In this document: piece after piece, positions 1-8,936 of the stretch | How the letters are laid out: each line of letters starts with the position of its first letter | How positions within the stretch are numbered: position 1 is the first letter of the stretch | NCBI RefSeq assembly: GCF_000820025.1 | Contig: NZ_CDBI01000055.1 | Span: 125,521 to 189,520, forward strand | Source of the DNA: Aeromonas popoffii | GTDB taxonomy: Bacteria; Pseudomonadota; Gammaproteobacteria; Enterobacterales; Aeromonadaceae | DNA: 64,000 bases | Direction of reading: 5' to 3' | Made by a program: the position numbers and the translations under genes | The notes under the pieces: generated by a model | Databases searched by the model: none | What the model was told of the DNA's origin: nothing | The model's input: the letters and a program-made list of their open reading frames with translations, nothing else

Positions 1-1306
1 TGACCAAGCTGGCATTGGCATGCTTTACCACGTTGTTGAGCCCCTCCTGACAGACCCGAAACAGGGTGACCCGCTGGGCATCGGAGAGATCCCCATCCGC
101 CAGCTGCCACTCGAGCCGGGTGACGATACCGCGGCGCTCCAGCTCCAGCTCCCGCAGCAGGCCGCGCACTGCCTGCTCCAGACTCATGTCATCGAGCTGG
201 CGGGGACGCAGGCGACCGAGCAGACCGCGCACCGCATCGTAGATGCCGAGCGACAGGGTCTCGATGAGAGCGCTGCTCTGACCCACCCCGGCGTTGTCCG
301 GCGCGAGGCGGCGCACTATACCGGCCTGGGTGCGGATGGCGGTGATGGTCTGGCCTATGTCGTCGTGCAGCTCGCGAGCCACCTCCTTGCGGATGCTCTC
401 CTCTGTTTCCAGCAGCCGCTCGGTGAGCTGACGGTTGTGGGCGAGCTGGCGGGTCAGCGCCTGATTCAGTTCGCGCTGGCGCTGGATCCCGGCACCCAGC
501 AGCAGGCCGGTCAGGCTCTGGGCCAGCAGGGAGAGCAGCAGATCCAGCGGGTGTTCGTGCCAGGCCTGCCCCGCCATCAGGGCGACCGTGTTCATCAGGG
601 TAGCGAGCAGGGCCCCCTGCCAGCCGTAGCGCCAGGCCATGGCCATGATGGGAATGGCGAGGCAAAACGGGGTGAAGCGCACCAGCGAGTCCGGCAGGCC
701 GAGCTGCAGCCAGAGGCTCAACACGAACAGCAGCAGATACCAGACCAGATGGCGAAAGCGCCAGTCCACCGGTTGATCCACCAGCGCTGGCCCGAGCGGT
801 ACCCAGGTAGCACGGGTCAGATAGTGCCAGATCAACATGCAGGTGGAGGTGAGGGTCAGGCCGCCGGTCAGGGTGAGTAGCAAGGCGGTGAGGCCATCTT
901 CCCCGGCCAGATGCCAGAGCAGGGATTGCAGCAGCGCAGCCACTGTGACGGTGGCCAGCAGTACCAGCAGCTGTTGCCAGTCGTTGCGCACCTGTTGGCG
1001 GCGGGCGATGAGCAACGGCAGTAAGGTGAGCAGGCTGCCCGCCTGGATCAGTGGCCACAGCGGCAGCCCCACCTCCTGATTGAGCCAGTAGAGCAGCAGG
1101 GATTCACACAGCAGCAGCGGCGGCCAGTAGGCGATCGGGCTTTGCAGCAGGAGGCCGAGGCGCAGGCCGAACGGAAACAGCAGCACCGCCAGTATGGGGG
1201 ATCCCGCCAGATGCAGGCTGATGCTCCACAGGCAAAACCAGCCGGCGGCAAAAATGAAGCCGGCCGCCAGCGAGATGGCGACATAGCTGGCAAGGCGGGG
1301 GATCAC
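1..1306 (-). CDS. uhpB: Sensor histidine kinase UhpB-like, 3'-truncated by window edge
   Basis: Predicted inner-membrane sensor kinase partner of the UhpA-like regulator. Reading from GTG at 1306 gives about 435 residues with no stop before the window edge. The first ~290 residues are a run of hydrophobic helices of MASE1/UhpB type. A HisKA_3 dimerisation motif follows ([18 protein letters not shown]), putting the phospho-accepting His near residue 314. The HATPase domain is only beginning at the edge. The GTG start overlaps the uhpA stop (GTGA), so the two are translationally coupled. In E. coli UhpB works with UhpC to sense glucose-6-phosphate; whether uhpC and uhpT follow cannot be seen. 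Longer open frames over this interval are shadows. Confidence 0.85.
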   Translation of the reverse strand, partial: MIPRLASYVAISLAAGFIFAAGWFCLWSISLHLAGSPILAVLLFPFGLRLGLLLQSPIAYWPPLLLCESLLLYWLNQEVGLPLWPLIQAGSLLTLLPLLIARRQQVRNDWQQLLVLLATVTVAALLQSLLWHLAGEDGLTALLLTLTGGLTLTSTCMLIWHYLTRATWVPLGPALVDQPVDWRFRHLVWYLLLFVLSLWLQLGLPDSLVRFTPFCLAIPIMAMAWRYGWQGALLATLMNTVALMAGQAWHEHPLDLLLSLLAQSLTGLLLGAGIQRQRELNQALTRQLAHNRQLTERLLETEESIRKEVARELHDDIGQTITAIRTQAGIVRRLAPDNAGVGQSSALIETLSLGIYDAVRGLLGRLRPRQLDDMSLEQAVRGLLRELELERRGIVTRLEWQLADGDLSDAQRVTLFRVCQEGLNNVVKHANASLV

Positions 1307-1893
1307 CAGCTGTCCAGCATGCGGTGGGCCAGCTCCACGTTGTTGCTGACCTTCAGTTTGTCCATCAGGTTGGCGCGGTGGACGTGCACCGTCTTGGGGG
1401 AGAGGCCGAGCTGTTCGGCGATGGCTTTGACTTCCAGCCCCCGTGCCAGCAGCTGCGCCACTTCCCGCTCCCGGTTGGTGAGGGGATCCTGGCTGTTGCA
1501 GGCGAGCTTGTGGGCGATGTCCGGGGTCAGATAACAACCACCGTGGGCGGCGGTGCGCACCGCGGCGATCAGCTCATCCGGGCTGCAGCGCTTGGAGAGA
1601 AACCCCTTGGCACCGGCCTGCAATGCCTGCTCGATCAGCGCCGGACTGTCGTGGACCGACAGCATCACCACGGCGAGGCCGGAGGGGAGGCGCTTGAGCA
1701 GGTCCAGCCCGGATTGATCCGGCATTGAGATGTCGCATACGCACAACTGCACGCCACTGCCCGGCAACCCGGCGAGGGCGTCGGCGGCCGAGCCGAATTC
1801 GGCCACGACCTTGAGGTCTGGCTCGAGATTGAGCAACTGGGCAAAACCGGAACGGACGATCTGGTGATCGTCGATGAGGGCAATCTTTATCAT
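1303..1893 (-). CDS. uhpA: Response regulator UhpA
   Basis: NarL/LuxR-type response regulator, 196 residues, the same length as E. coli UhpA. Receiver domain is residues 1-115: acidic pair D8-D9, phospho-acceptor D54 in VCDISMPD, conserved K101 in FLSKR. The C-terminal helix-turn-helix is about residues 133-196 ([32 protein letters not shown]). It is expected to activate sugar-phosphate uptake genes when phosphorylated by the downstream kinase, whose start it overlaps by four bases. The UhpA name rests on length, motif positions and the adjacent MASE1-type kinase; a related NarL-family regulator of another sugar phosphate is possible. Confidence 0.85.
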   Translation of the reverse strand: MIKIALIDDHQIVRSGFAQLLNLEPDLKVVAEFGSAADALAGLPGSGVQLCVCDISMPDQSGLDLLKRLPSGLAVVMLSVHDSPALIEQALQAGAKGFLSKRCSPDELIAAVRTAAHGGCYLTPDIAHKLACNSQDPLTNREREVAQLLARGLEVKAIAEQLGLSPKTVHVHRANLMDKLKVSNNVELAHRMLDSW

Positions 1894-2120
1894 GATGTCA
1901 GCCTGAAATCTGCGGCCAGGGTGCTGGCGCGGCCAACAAGATACCTGCCGCTTCGCTCGGGCTCAAGAGGAAGGGCGCATTGTGGTCAGTATGGTGGGCG
2001 CTTCTGCCCCAAAACTTGATCGGGATCAGAGTGGGGGCGGCGTTGCGTCCAGCACGGGTCAGGGTAGGAAGAGCACGCGCCGTCTCCCGTGATGGTCGGG
2101 TCGACGCGTGCCCGTGGCGG

Positions 2121-2516
2121 CTAGCGGTGCAGCTCGCCAGCCCGTTCCGGCTGATAGACCACTTCCAGGATCTCGACCTGGATAGTGCGACCGGCGGGGC
2201 CGGGCCAGGCGATGCTGTCGCCCACCTTCAGTCCCAGCAGGGCACTGCCGACCGGTGCCAGCACGGAGATTTTGGACTCATCCCCCTGTACATCTTTCGG
2301 ATAGACCAGAGTCAGGCAGAAGTCGTTGCCGCTGCTCTGCATCTTGAAGCGTACTGTGCTGTTCATGGTCACCACGTCCGGCGGCATGTCGGCCGGTTCA
2401 CGCATCTCGGCGCGGTCCAGCTCCTCTTGCAATGCCAGGTGCTGCGGGTGGTTGCCGAGCAGCTGTTCGATGCGATCGAGATCCAGGCTGGAAATCACGA
2501 GATTAGGTCTTTGCAT
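2121..2516 (-). CDS. rnk: Regulator of nucleoside diphosphate kinase, Rnk
   Basis: 131-residue Rnk/GreA-family protein. The N-terminal part (about 1-45) corresponds to the short coiled coil of Rnk. The C-terminal GreA/GreB-like FKBP-fold domain carries DVVTMNSTVRF, LVYP, SVLAPVGSALLGLKVGD and VLEVVYQPE-type signatures. Rnk binds RNA polymerase near the secondary channel like Gre factors but lacks cleavage activity; its link to Ndk levels is known from E. coli and Pseudomonas. It stands alone, with roughly 230 bases to uhpA and a 500-base gap upstream. Confidence 0.9.
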   Translation of the reverse strand: MQRPNLVISSLDLDRIEQLLGNHPQHLALQEELDRAEMREPADMPPDVVTMNSTVRFKMQSSGNDFCLTLVYPKDVQGDESKISVLAPVGSALLGLKVGDSIAWPGPAGRTIQVEILEVVYQPERAGELHR

Positions 2517-2744
2517 AAGATATTCCTTATCAATGGGTCATATGACCAGGATGGCAGACAAGCTGGTCGCAAAAGGGGTCGATACGAAAAAACAGATCGG
2601 GAACGCATGCCCCCGAACGACTCGCTGTCAGGGGCGAGGGCGGGGGCTCAACGGGGTGTGAGCTGGCTTGGAAAAATCATGAACGCTTTCATGGGGATAC
2701 CATAACCATTCTGGACTGCTTTGGCAATTATCCTGATAGGGTTG

Positions 2745-2960
2745 TCAGGGGGCCTGATAATCGTCCTGAATGCGGTTGCGGGCCAGCGGCATTCGCTCGA
2801 TTGTCAGCGGCTCCTTGAGGCAGCGGGTGGCGTCCTCCTGCACCTATACAGCCATGCCGCTCGGGGCACCCTGATAGGTGCGGATGACATAAGGAGGGAT
2901 GACCACAACGGCATGGGCCTGAATGGCCGGAAAGAGCAGGCAGCAGCACAGGAGGCCGGA
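2745..2960 (-). pseudogene. Possible remnant of a small exported protein
   Basis: In the gap between rnk and the next gene, one minus-strand frame reads like protein: a hydrophobic, signal-like start (LLCCCLLFPAIQAHA) then VVVIPPYVIRTYQGAPSG, a TAG at 2846-2844, and protein-like sequence continuing in the same frame to a TGA at 2747-2745. The frame also opens directly behind a TGA with no ATG, GTG or TTG start. It looks like a decayed small secreted protein, just downstream of the exported-protein gene at 3029. No family recognised. The rest of 2517-3028 shows nothing convincing apart from the rnk leader. Confidence 0.3.
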
Positions 2961-3028
2961 TCAGGAAATGAGTGCACAGTGTAACATCCCGTCACTGCCA
3001 GTCTGCTCACTCCATTCAGGGTGGCGCG

Positions 3029-3715
3029 TCAATCGAAGAAATCCCTCAGATCCAGGGTCTGGTAGCCCTCCAGCTGCTGCCAGGGCAGCTGTTTTGGCAA
3101 GGTCTTGAGGGTCACCGTCATCCGGTAGCTGCGATAGCCGTCAAGGCTTGCCGACTCCACCACCAGCGGCAACTGCCAACGGCTCGACCAGAGGATACGG
3201 GTGCGCTGCTTGCCCTCGCGCCCTTCATACCAGCGCGCCTGTTCGGGGGCAGCCTCATCAAGGGGCGTCATCCCTTGCAGCAGGGCCGGGTTGATGAGGT
3301 AGCGGATCCGCTCCCAATCGGGTTTGAATGCCACCTGGCCATACTCTTCCACCGGCACCTCCACCAGCTGATTGTGCCAGCTGTCGGCGTAGCGCAGTTG
3401 CAGCTCACCCTCCTCACTGCGGCTGACCCAGCGCGCGGCCATCTGATGGGTGAAGTGTTTGTGGCCCGGGGTGGCATCGTGGGTGGCGTGATAGGCGCGT
3501 GCCAAGGGCAACGGGATGAGCCGCTGGCTCCACACCTGGTTGCCGACCCGCATCCACTTCTCTTGCCAGCTGTTTTCCCTGGCAATGCCATCGCTGCTGG
3601 TGACCCTGTCGTGATAGCTGATCCGGGCGGCCAGATCGGGGGCCTCCCCGGCCTGAGCCTGAAAGGAGAGGGCGCTGCCAAGCAGCCATAACGGAAGTAA
3701 CAATCGCATCATCAT
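3029..3715 (-). CDS. Exported protein of unknown function
   Basis: 228 residues with a clear Sec signal peptide: basic start, hydrophobic LLLPLWLLGSALSF core, AQA/GE cleavage near residue 22. The mature part is rich in Trp, Arg and Tyr with alternating polar/hydrophobic stretches, suggesting a periplasmic or outer-membrane-associated beta-rich protein. It resembles RseB/LolA-fold sorting proteins only loosely. It follows the alkaline phosphatase pair on the same strand, separated by 55 bases that hold a strong hairpin, so read-through is probably reduced. No family assignment is made. Confidence 0.75.
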   Translation of the reverse strand: MMMRLLLPLWLLGSALSFQAQAGEAPDLAARISYHDRVTSSDGIARENSWQEKWMRVGNQVWSQRLIPLPLARAYHATHDATPGHKHFTHQMAARWVSRSEEGELQLRYADSWHNQLVEVPVEEYGQVAFKPDWERIRYLINPALLQGMTPLDEAAPEQARWYEGREGKQRTRILWSSRWQLPLVVESASLDGYRSYRMTVTLKTLPKQLPWQQLEGYQTLDLRDFFD

Positions 3716-3733
3716 GCTTGATCGCTCGAAAGA

Positions 3734-3767
3734 GCAGGGGCCCGGGTTCAGACATCCGGGCCCCTGC
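3734..3767 (-). terminator. Strong GC-rich hairpin downstream of alkaline phosphatase
   Basis: Twelve perfect base pairs (GCAGGGGCCCGG with its complement) around a 10-base loop lie four bases beyond the phosphatase stop codon. There is no proper T tract, so it may be an mRNA-stabilising or attenuating hairpin rather than a full terminator. Confidence 0.55.
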
Positions 3768-3770
3768 AGC

Positions 3771-5156
3771 TTACAGGCCGAGCGCCTCCCGCAGTTTGCC
3801 GAACACGCGGGTATTGTCGAGCGTGCCCTTGAAACGGCTGCTGCCGGCGCCGTCTGCGAACAGCATCACATCGCCGCCGCCGTGGGTCTCGGAGCCCAGC
3901 TTGACGCCGGTCTCCTGCAGGTAGTCGTCGCTCATCACCTCATCGCTGGTGAGGGTAGGACGCACCGCCGGGCGGTTGGGACCGTTACCGAACACCAGGG
4001 TGGTGAAGGGTTTGCCATCCACGTCGTTCTGGGTCGAGCCGTCGGCGTTCTTGACCAGATCCAGCACCTTGTTGCCCTTGGCGGAGTAGCCGTTGATGGT
4101 CATGGTGTGGTCGTGGTCGGCGGTGACCACGATCAGGGTATCGCTCAAGTCCACCTTGCCCAGCGCCGTTTTGACCGCGTCATCCAGCGCTACCGCATCC
4201 GTGAGGGAACGCTTGGCATTGGTGCCGTGCAGGGCGTGGTCTATGCGCCCCCCTTCCACCATCAAGAAGTAGCCCTGGCTGTTCTGGCTCAAGAGATCGA
4301 TCGCCTTGGCGGTCATCTCGGAGAGGGATGGCTGGGTATTGGCCGCCCCCTTGGCGACGCGGTCCAGCTCGTAGTCGAGGTGGGACTTAGGACTGAACAG
4401 GCCGAGCAGCTTGCCACTGCTGATCTTGGCCAGATCGCTCTGGGTGGTGACATAGCTGTACCCCTGTGCGGTCAGCTCGGCGGTGAGATCCCGGCCATCG
4501 GCACGGCCGCCCTTGTTGCTGGCGCTGTAGGGGGTCCAGTGATTGGCACCGCCCCCCATCAGCACGTCCACCCCGTCCCCGAGCGCGGCGTTGAAGCCAG
4601 CCCCGCCCGGCACCGCCTGCGCAGCGATGGCATAGGCGGCATCCCGGTGGCAGATATGGGCGTAAGTCGCAGCCGGGGTGGCGTGGGTCAGCTCCGTGGT
4701 GGTGACGGCGCCGACCGACTTGCCCGCCGCTTTGGCCAGCTCCAGTATGCTGGGCACAGGCGAGCCGTTGTCGCTGGTGCAGTTGTTGATGCCCTTGTTG
4801 CCGTTGGCATCCTTGCCCGGAGCGACGGCCTTGGTGTCGCTGCTCATGGCGATCACCTCGTTGTTCATTTTGACGCCCGTGGTGTAGGCCGCCATGGAGG
4901 GGGCCGAATCCGTGGTCTGGGCATCGTTGGAGAAGGTCTTGATGCGGGCGCTGCGTGGCAGCTTCATCATCTCCAGGTTGCCCTCTTCGCCCACCTTGAA
5001 CAGACGAGTGGCGGTGAGCACAGTGGGGCCCATGCCATCACCGATAAACAGGATGACGTTTTTGGCATCGCTGGCCTGGGCCTGGGCAAAGGAGCCGAGG
5101 GCGGTGAGCAGGGCGGTGCAGACGAGGGTTTTGTGGTATGGGGTGGTGCTTTTCAT
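3771..5156 (-). CDS. Alkaline phosphatase, periplasmic
   Basis: 461-residue PhoA-superfamily (PF00245) alkaline phosphatase that hydrolyses phosphomonoesters in the periplasm. An N-terminal signal peptide (hydrophobic stretch ending AQASD, about residues 1-28) is followed by metal-site motif ILFIGDGMG, nucleophile Ser in QTTDSAPSMAAY, substrate/metal motif ELTHATPAATYAH, MVEGGRIDHALHGTN, and VVTADHDHT. All expected ligands are visible. It is the downstream member of a tandem pair, 11 bases after the first copy, so it is probably co-transcribed and phosphate regulated. The paralogues differ in membrane anchoring. Confidence 0.93.
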   Translation of the reverse strand: MKSTTPYHKTLVCTALLTALGSFAQAQASDAKNVILFIGDGMGPTVLTATRLFKVGEEGNLEMMKLPRSARIKTFSNDAQTTDSAPSMAAYTTGVKMNNEVIAMSSDTKAVAPGKDANGNKGINNCTSDNGSPVPSILELAKAAGKSVGAVTTTELTHATPAATYAHICHRDAAYAIAAQAVPGGAGFNAALGDGVDVLMGGGANHWTPYSASNKGGRADGRDLTAELTAQGYSYVTTQSDLAKISSGKLLGLFSPKSHLDYELDRVAKGAANTQPSLSEMTAKAIDLLSQNSQGYFLMVEGGRIDHALHGTNAKRSLTDAVALDDAVKTALGKVDLSDTLIVVTADHDHTMTINGYSAKGNKVLDLVKNADGSTQNDVDGKPFTTLVFGNGPNRPAVRPTLTSDEVMSDDYLQETGVKLGSETHGGGDVMLFADGAGSSRFKGTLDNTRVFGKLREALGL

Positions 5157-5167
5157 GGTAATGCTCC

Positions 5168-6559
5168 TTACAGCCCGGCTGCAGCCTTGACCTTGCCAAA
5201 GACGGCGGTGTTATCGAGTGAGCCGTGGAAGCTGTCCGCTCCCTGGCCGATGGCGCCGAGGAAGACGTCGGTGCCGCCATGGGTCTCGTTGCCTAGCTCG
5301 CCCACCTTGACCACCACCTCCTGGTGATAGTCGTTGGCGGAGACAGTGGCGTCATCCAGCGCGGCGACGTTGCTGCGCGGGCCATCCACCCGGTTGTAGC
5401 CGTTGCCAAAGCCGATGATGGTGTAGGGCATGCCATCGCTATCCTTGCTCGGTTCGCCGGTCTCGTAGTTCCTCACCAGCCCGAGCACGCCCGGATTGTC
5501 AGCCGTGGTCTTGCCGGTGCGTTTGGCATAGCCGTTGAGCACCAGGGTATGGTCATGGTCGGCGGTGACCACTATCAGGGTGTTTTTCAGCTCGGGATCG
5601 CTCTTTTTTACCTCGTCGATGGCGGCCTTGATGGCGTTGTCGAAGGCGAGGGTATCTTGCAGGGCGCGTTTGGCGTTGGTGTCGTGCAGGGCGTGATCGA
5701 TACGTCCCCCTTCCACCATCAGGAAGTAGCCCTTCTCTTTATCCTTGAGCTGCTTGATGGCAGCCAGGGTCATCTGGGCTAGCGACGGCTCGCTGGCGGG
5801 GCGGTCCAGGTCATATTTCATATGGCTTGCACCAAACAGCCCCAGCAGCGGTTTGCCCGCCTCGGCCTTGTTCAGCTCGTCCAGATTGCTGGCGAACTGG
5901 TAGCCCTTGGCCTGCATCTCGCTGATAAGGTTGCGGCCATCCTCCCGCTTGCCCTTGTCGGCCAAGGGCAGGAAGAAGCTGCTGCCGCCACCGAGCACCA
6001 CATCCAGCCCCTCTTTCAGGGTGCCGTTGTAACCGACGCCGCCCGGCACCAGCTGGACGGCGATGCCATTTTCCAGATCCCGGTTGCAGATGTGCGCATA
6101 GGTGGCGGCCGGGGTGGCGTGGGTGACCCGGGTGCTGGTCACCACGCCGGTACCGCGGCCATCGGCCTTGGCCAGCTCCAGCAGTGTGGTGACCGGCTTA
6201 CCGGCGCTCTTGCTGCAGTCGCTCTCATAGGTGGCATCGCCATCCATGCTGATGACACCGTTGTTGCTCTTGACCCCGGTCATGTAGGCCGCCATGGAGG
6301 GGGCCGAGTCGGTGACTTGGGAGTCGTGGGAGAAGGTCTTGATGAAGGCCGTCTCCGGCAGGGTATCCATGGTAAGACTGCCCTCTTCTCCTACGCCATA
6401 GATGCGGGCCGCGGTCAGGGTGTTGAGGCCCATGCCGTCACCGAGGAAGAAGATGACGTTTTTGGCGCCGGACTCTGGGGTGTCGCTGTCGTTGTTGGAG
6501 TTGCAGCCGGCGGCCAGGGCGGCGCCGATCATCAATGCAAGTCCTGCCATTTTTCTCAT
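5168..6559 (-). CDS. Alkaline phosphatase, predicted lipoprotein
   Basis: 463-residue paralogue of the next gene. The N-terminus MRKMAGLALMIGAALAAGC has a lipobox (LAAGC), and the residues after Cys (NSNNDSD) lack the Asp+2 inner-membrane retention signal, so an outer-membrane-anchored lipoprotein is predicted. Catalytic motifs are intact: FFLGDGMG, VTDSAPSMAAY, RVTHATPAATYAH, MVEGGRIDHALHDTN, VVTADHDHT. It is first in a two-gene alkaline phosphatase operon and lies directly behind two TGTCAT elements spaced 22 bases apart that could bind PhoB. Confidence 0.92.
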   Translation of the reverse strand: MRKMAGLALMIGAALAAGCNSNNDSDTPESGAKNVIFFLGDGMGLNTLTAARIYGVGEEGSLTMDTLPETAFIKTFSHDSQVTDSAPSMAAYMTGVKSNNGVISMDGDATYESDCSKSAGKPVTTLLELAKADGRGTGVVTSTRVTHATPAATYAHICNRDLENGIAVQLVPGGVGYNGTLKEGLDVVLGGGSSFFLPLADKGKREDGRNLISEMQAKGYQFASNLDELNKAEAGKPLLGLFGASHMKYDLDRPASEPSLAQMTLAAIKQLKDKEKGYFLMVEGGRIDHALHDTNAKRALQDTLAFDNAIKAAIDEVKKSDPELKNTLIVVTADHDHTLVLNGYAKRTGKTTADNPGVLGLVRNYETGEPSKDSDGMPYTIIGFGNGYNRVDGPRSNVAALDDATVSANDYHQEVVVKVGELGNETHGGTDVFLGAIGQGADSFHGSLDNTAVFGKVKAAAGL

Positions 6560-6605
6560 TGGGGTTTGCTCCTTGTAAAACCTGAGCGAAGCCTAAAGGG
6601 ATCAG

Positions 6606-6633
6606 ATGACACTTTTAGTGGTTATCGATGACA
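6606..6633 (-). promoter_or_regulatory. Candidate PhoB (Pho box) site
   Basis: On the minus strand TGTCAT occurs at 6633-6628 and again at 6611-6606, exactly 22 bases apart. Pho boxes are 11-base direct repeats led by a CTGTCAT-type heptamer, so 22 bases fits two half-sites in phase. The pair lies 47-75 bases upstream of the lipoprotein phosphatase start. The intermediate repeats are weak; treat as a candidate. Confidence 0.4.
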
Positions 6634-6891
6634 ATCCGGTGAAGACAAGGCTTGGATGTTATGTTGTATCAATCAGTTATCTGCAAAGACCAGTCGAATG
6701 AAACGCGGGCTTGTGCTGGTGGCAAGGGGCGCTCGCGCGTTGGGGGTTTACGTTCATGGGGCTAGAATGACCTGTCAAATCCGGGCATCAGCAGGTAAAA
6801 TACGCCCCCTTGCGACGCCTGACGTCCGCCATTGCCCGCCGCTCGTTCCATAGCAAGCCAGCGCCCGCAGCCCCTACAGAGAGTAACGGAT

Positions 6892-7842
6892 ATGTCCATC
6901 AACTGGTTCCCCGGCCACATGCACAAGGCCCGCAAAGAGATTGCCGAGGTCATGCCACAGGTCGATGTCATCATAGAGATGCTCGATGCCCGCATCCCCT
7001 TCTCCAGCGAAAACCCACTGGTGCCCGAGCTGCGTGGCGATACCCCTGTTATCAAGGTGCTGAACAAGGCCGATCTCGCCGACCCCGAGATCACGGCGCT
7101 GTGGGTGGCCCACATGGAAAAAGAGAAGGGGATCAAGGCCCTGCCGCTGACCCAGCAGGAGCCGGAAAAGATCAAGCAGCTGCTGACCCTGTGCCACGAG
7201 ATGCTGCCGGAGCGCAATCTGGAGCTGCGCGGCGTGCGGGCCATGATCATGGGCATTCCCAACGTGGGCAAATCCACCCTGATCAATACCCTGGCGGGGC
7301 GCATCATAGCCCGGACAGGCAACGAGGCGGGGGTGACCAAGTCCCAGCAGCGGATCAAGCTCGATAACAACGTCGTCCTGACCGATACCCCTGGCTTTTT
7401 GTGGCCCAAGCTCAACCCGCCCTCCTGTGGTTATCGGCTGGCGATCACCGCAGCCATCAAGGACACGGTATTTGACTATGCCGACATCGCCATGTTTGCC
7501 GCCGATTACTTCATCAAGGCCTATCCGGAGCGCGTCAAGGCCCGCTACCAGATAGCCGAGCTGCCGGAAACCGAGATCGAGCTGCTGGAGTTGATCGCCC
7601 GCCAGCGCGCCTTCATGCGCAAAGGGGGCCTGGCCGACCTGCACAAGGCGTCCGAGATCCTGGTGAACGAGTTCCGCTCCGGCATGCTGGGGCGCATCTC
7701 ACTGGAAACCCCGGAGATGGTGAGCGCCGAGATAGTGGCGGCCGAAGAGGATGCGGCGCAGAAGGCCAAGGAGAAGGCCGAACGTGAAGATGAGCGTCAG
7801 GCTCGTGCCCGCCGCAAGTACGCCCGAAAGCGTCAAAAGTAG
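6892..7842 (+). CDS. ylqF: Ribosome biogenesis GTPase YlqF/RbgA
   Basis: 316-residue circularly permuted GTPase of the YlqF/YawG family. The order of GTP motifs is permuted as expected: G4 (LNKAD, about residue 60) precedes G1 (GIPNVGKST, about 120) and G3 (DTPG, about 165). It begins with INWFPGHMHKARKEI, the family's N-terminal signature, and ends in a Lys/Arg-rich tail (RARRKYARKRQK) suited to rRNA contact. Known homologues assist maturation of the large ribosomal subunit. The start at 6892 follows GAGAG; an in-frame extension to 6832 has no family match. Confidence 0.92.
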   Translation: MSINWFPGHMHKARKEIAEVMPQVDVIIEMLDARIPFSSENPLVPELRGDTPVIKVLNKADLADPEITALWVAHMEKEKGIKALPLTQQEPEKIKQLLTLCHEMLPERNLELRGVRAMIMGIPNVGKSTLINTLAGRIIARTGNEAGVTKSQQRIKLDNNVVLTDTPGFLWPKLNPPSCGYRLAITAAIKDTVFDYADIAMFAADYFIKAYPERVKARYQIAELPETEIELLELIARQRAFMRKGGLADLHKASEILVNEFRSGMLGRISLETPEMVSAEIVAAEEDAAQKAKEKAEREDERQARARRKYARKRQK

Positions 7843-7940
7843 ATATCAAGCCGTTACTCCGGTGTCGACTGGCGCAGCGTTACCGGGTGGTGTCGAGCCA
7901 TCCGGACGAGGCAAGCCAAGTCGAACCAAGAGAAGAGTAA

Positions 7941-7992
7941 GGCCCCATAAAGCAAGAGGCGACCCCGGGGTTGCCTCTTGCTTGATGGGGCC
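7941..7992 (+). terminator. Long hairpin downstream of ylqF
   Basis: GGCCCCAT (7941-7948) and AGCAAGAGGC (7951-7960) pair with their complements at 7973-7982 and 7985-7992, forming an almost continuous 18-20 bp stem. There is no T run, so it may act as a 3'-end or rho-dependent structure. Confidence 0.5.
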
Positions 7993-8045
7993 AGGACAAT
8001 GGCTTCAGCCAAGGCGCGTGCGCGCCGCCTCACTCGGCGGATATG

Positions 8046-8072
8046 AAGAAGGGGAGCCAGGCTCCCCTTCTT
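8046..8072 (-). terminator. Hairpin downstream of the DUF2057 gene
   Basis: A 13-base inverted repeat (AAGAAGGGGAGCC and its complement) with its centre at 8059 lies 25 bases beyond the stop of the minus-strand gene. The flanking sequence is T-rich on the minus strand (CTTCTTCAT), consistent with termination. Confidence 0.55.
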
Positions 8073-8097
8073 GCACACGATGGCATTCACTGCGCCT

Positions 8098-8757
8098 TTA
8101 CTGCTGCTGGATGACCCAGATCTGGAACGCTTTGCGGGTTTCTGTATCGGCTTTGTTGTACCAGCTCTGCAGCTGGGTCAGGGCTTCCGGGTTGCTCTGA
8201 GCCTTGTTCGGGGCAACCTGAACCGGCGCGCTGGCGGCGGCCATGACGGCGGCGCTGGAGACGGCGACCGTGGTCGGCTGGTTGAAGGCCTTGCCCATAC
8301 CCAGCAGCTCTTGCTGGTAGTCACGGGTCAGTTGGAAGCCTTCGACTTTCGGCAGCACGAACTGCTCGCTGGCCACGATTTGGCCGCTGCTCTTGTCTTT
8401 CAGGACCACTTTTTGATCCTTGACGAACTGTATTGCTTCGGTTTCGTTGCGTGGCTTCTTGTAATCCAGCACCAGTTTCTGATTGTCGGCGGCGGTGAAG
8501 TTGATCACCAGCGGCTCGGCGGTCACCAGCTTGATGTCGCTGCGGCTGGAGTAATTGCCTTCGAAGGCGACGACCAGCTGATGATCACCCGCCTTGATGG
8601 GGTAGGTGCTGGACTTGTCGAGCAGCTTGGGATTGATGGGCTGACCATCGATCAGCTGGACGACATAGGGGTTGGTGACTTCCAATTGGGCATCGGCCAG
8701 GGCGCTACCTGCCCACAACAGACCAGCCAGAGCCGGCACCAGAACAGTCAGTTTCAT
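8098..8757 (-). CDS. DUF2057 (YccT/UPF0319) family exported protein
   Basis: 219 residues. A Sec signal peptide (MKLTVLVPALAGLLWAGSALA, cleavage near residue 21) leads into a DUF2057-type domain recognisable from LEVTNPYVVQLIDGQ, KAGDHQLVVAFEG, ADNQKLVLDYKKP and the Pro/Ala-rich linker before a C-terminal helix (QLQSWYNKADTETRKAFQIWVIQQQ region). The start at 8757 has AAGGAG seven bases upstream; the longer open frame to 8874 does not. Family members are periplasmic. E. coli YccT influences curli assembly; that role is not assumed here. Confidence 0.85.
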   Translation of the reverse strand: MKLTVLVPALAGLLWAGSALADAQLEVTNPYVVQLIDGQPINPKLLDKSSTYPIKAGDHQLVVAFEGNYSSRSDIKLVTAEPLVINFTAADNQKLVLDYKKPRNETEAIQFVKDQKVVLKDKSSGQIVASEQFVLPKVEGFQLTRDYQQELLGMGKAFNQPTTVAVSSAAVMAAASAPVQVAPNKAQSNPEALTQLQSWYNKADTETRKAFQIWVIQQQ

Positions 8758-8936
8758 TTCATCTCCTTGAACAGTCAGGCGAGTGCCCACTGAAAAACAG
8801 GGGCTCATTTTTACAGGTTTGCCCAAGGGCAGCAATAGGCGTTTATGACGCCAGGTATTGGCCCGACAACCCACCGTTTTCTGGGTATCAAAAGGGGTGT
8901 GGGCCAGCCGGATCTTCTCCCGCAGGGGGCAAGACC

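Noticed and set aside
189-1058. Long minus-strand frame rich in Ala/Arg/Pro/His over the kinase
   Set aside because: Shadow frame of the UhpB-like kinase; its composition is typical of high-GC off-frame translation, and the true frame carries ELHDDIGQ.
3714-5327. 537-codon plus-strand open frame
   Set aside because: Antisense shadow of the alkaline phosphatases.
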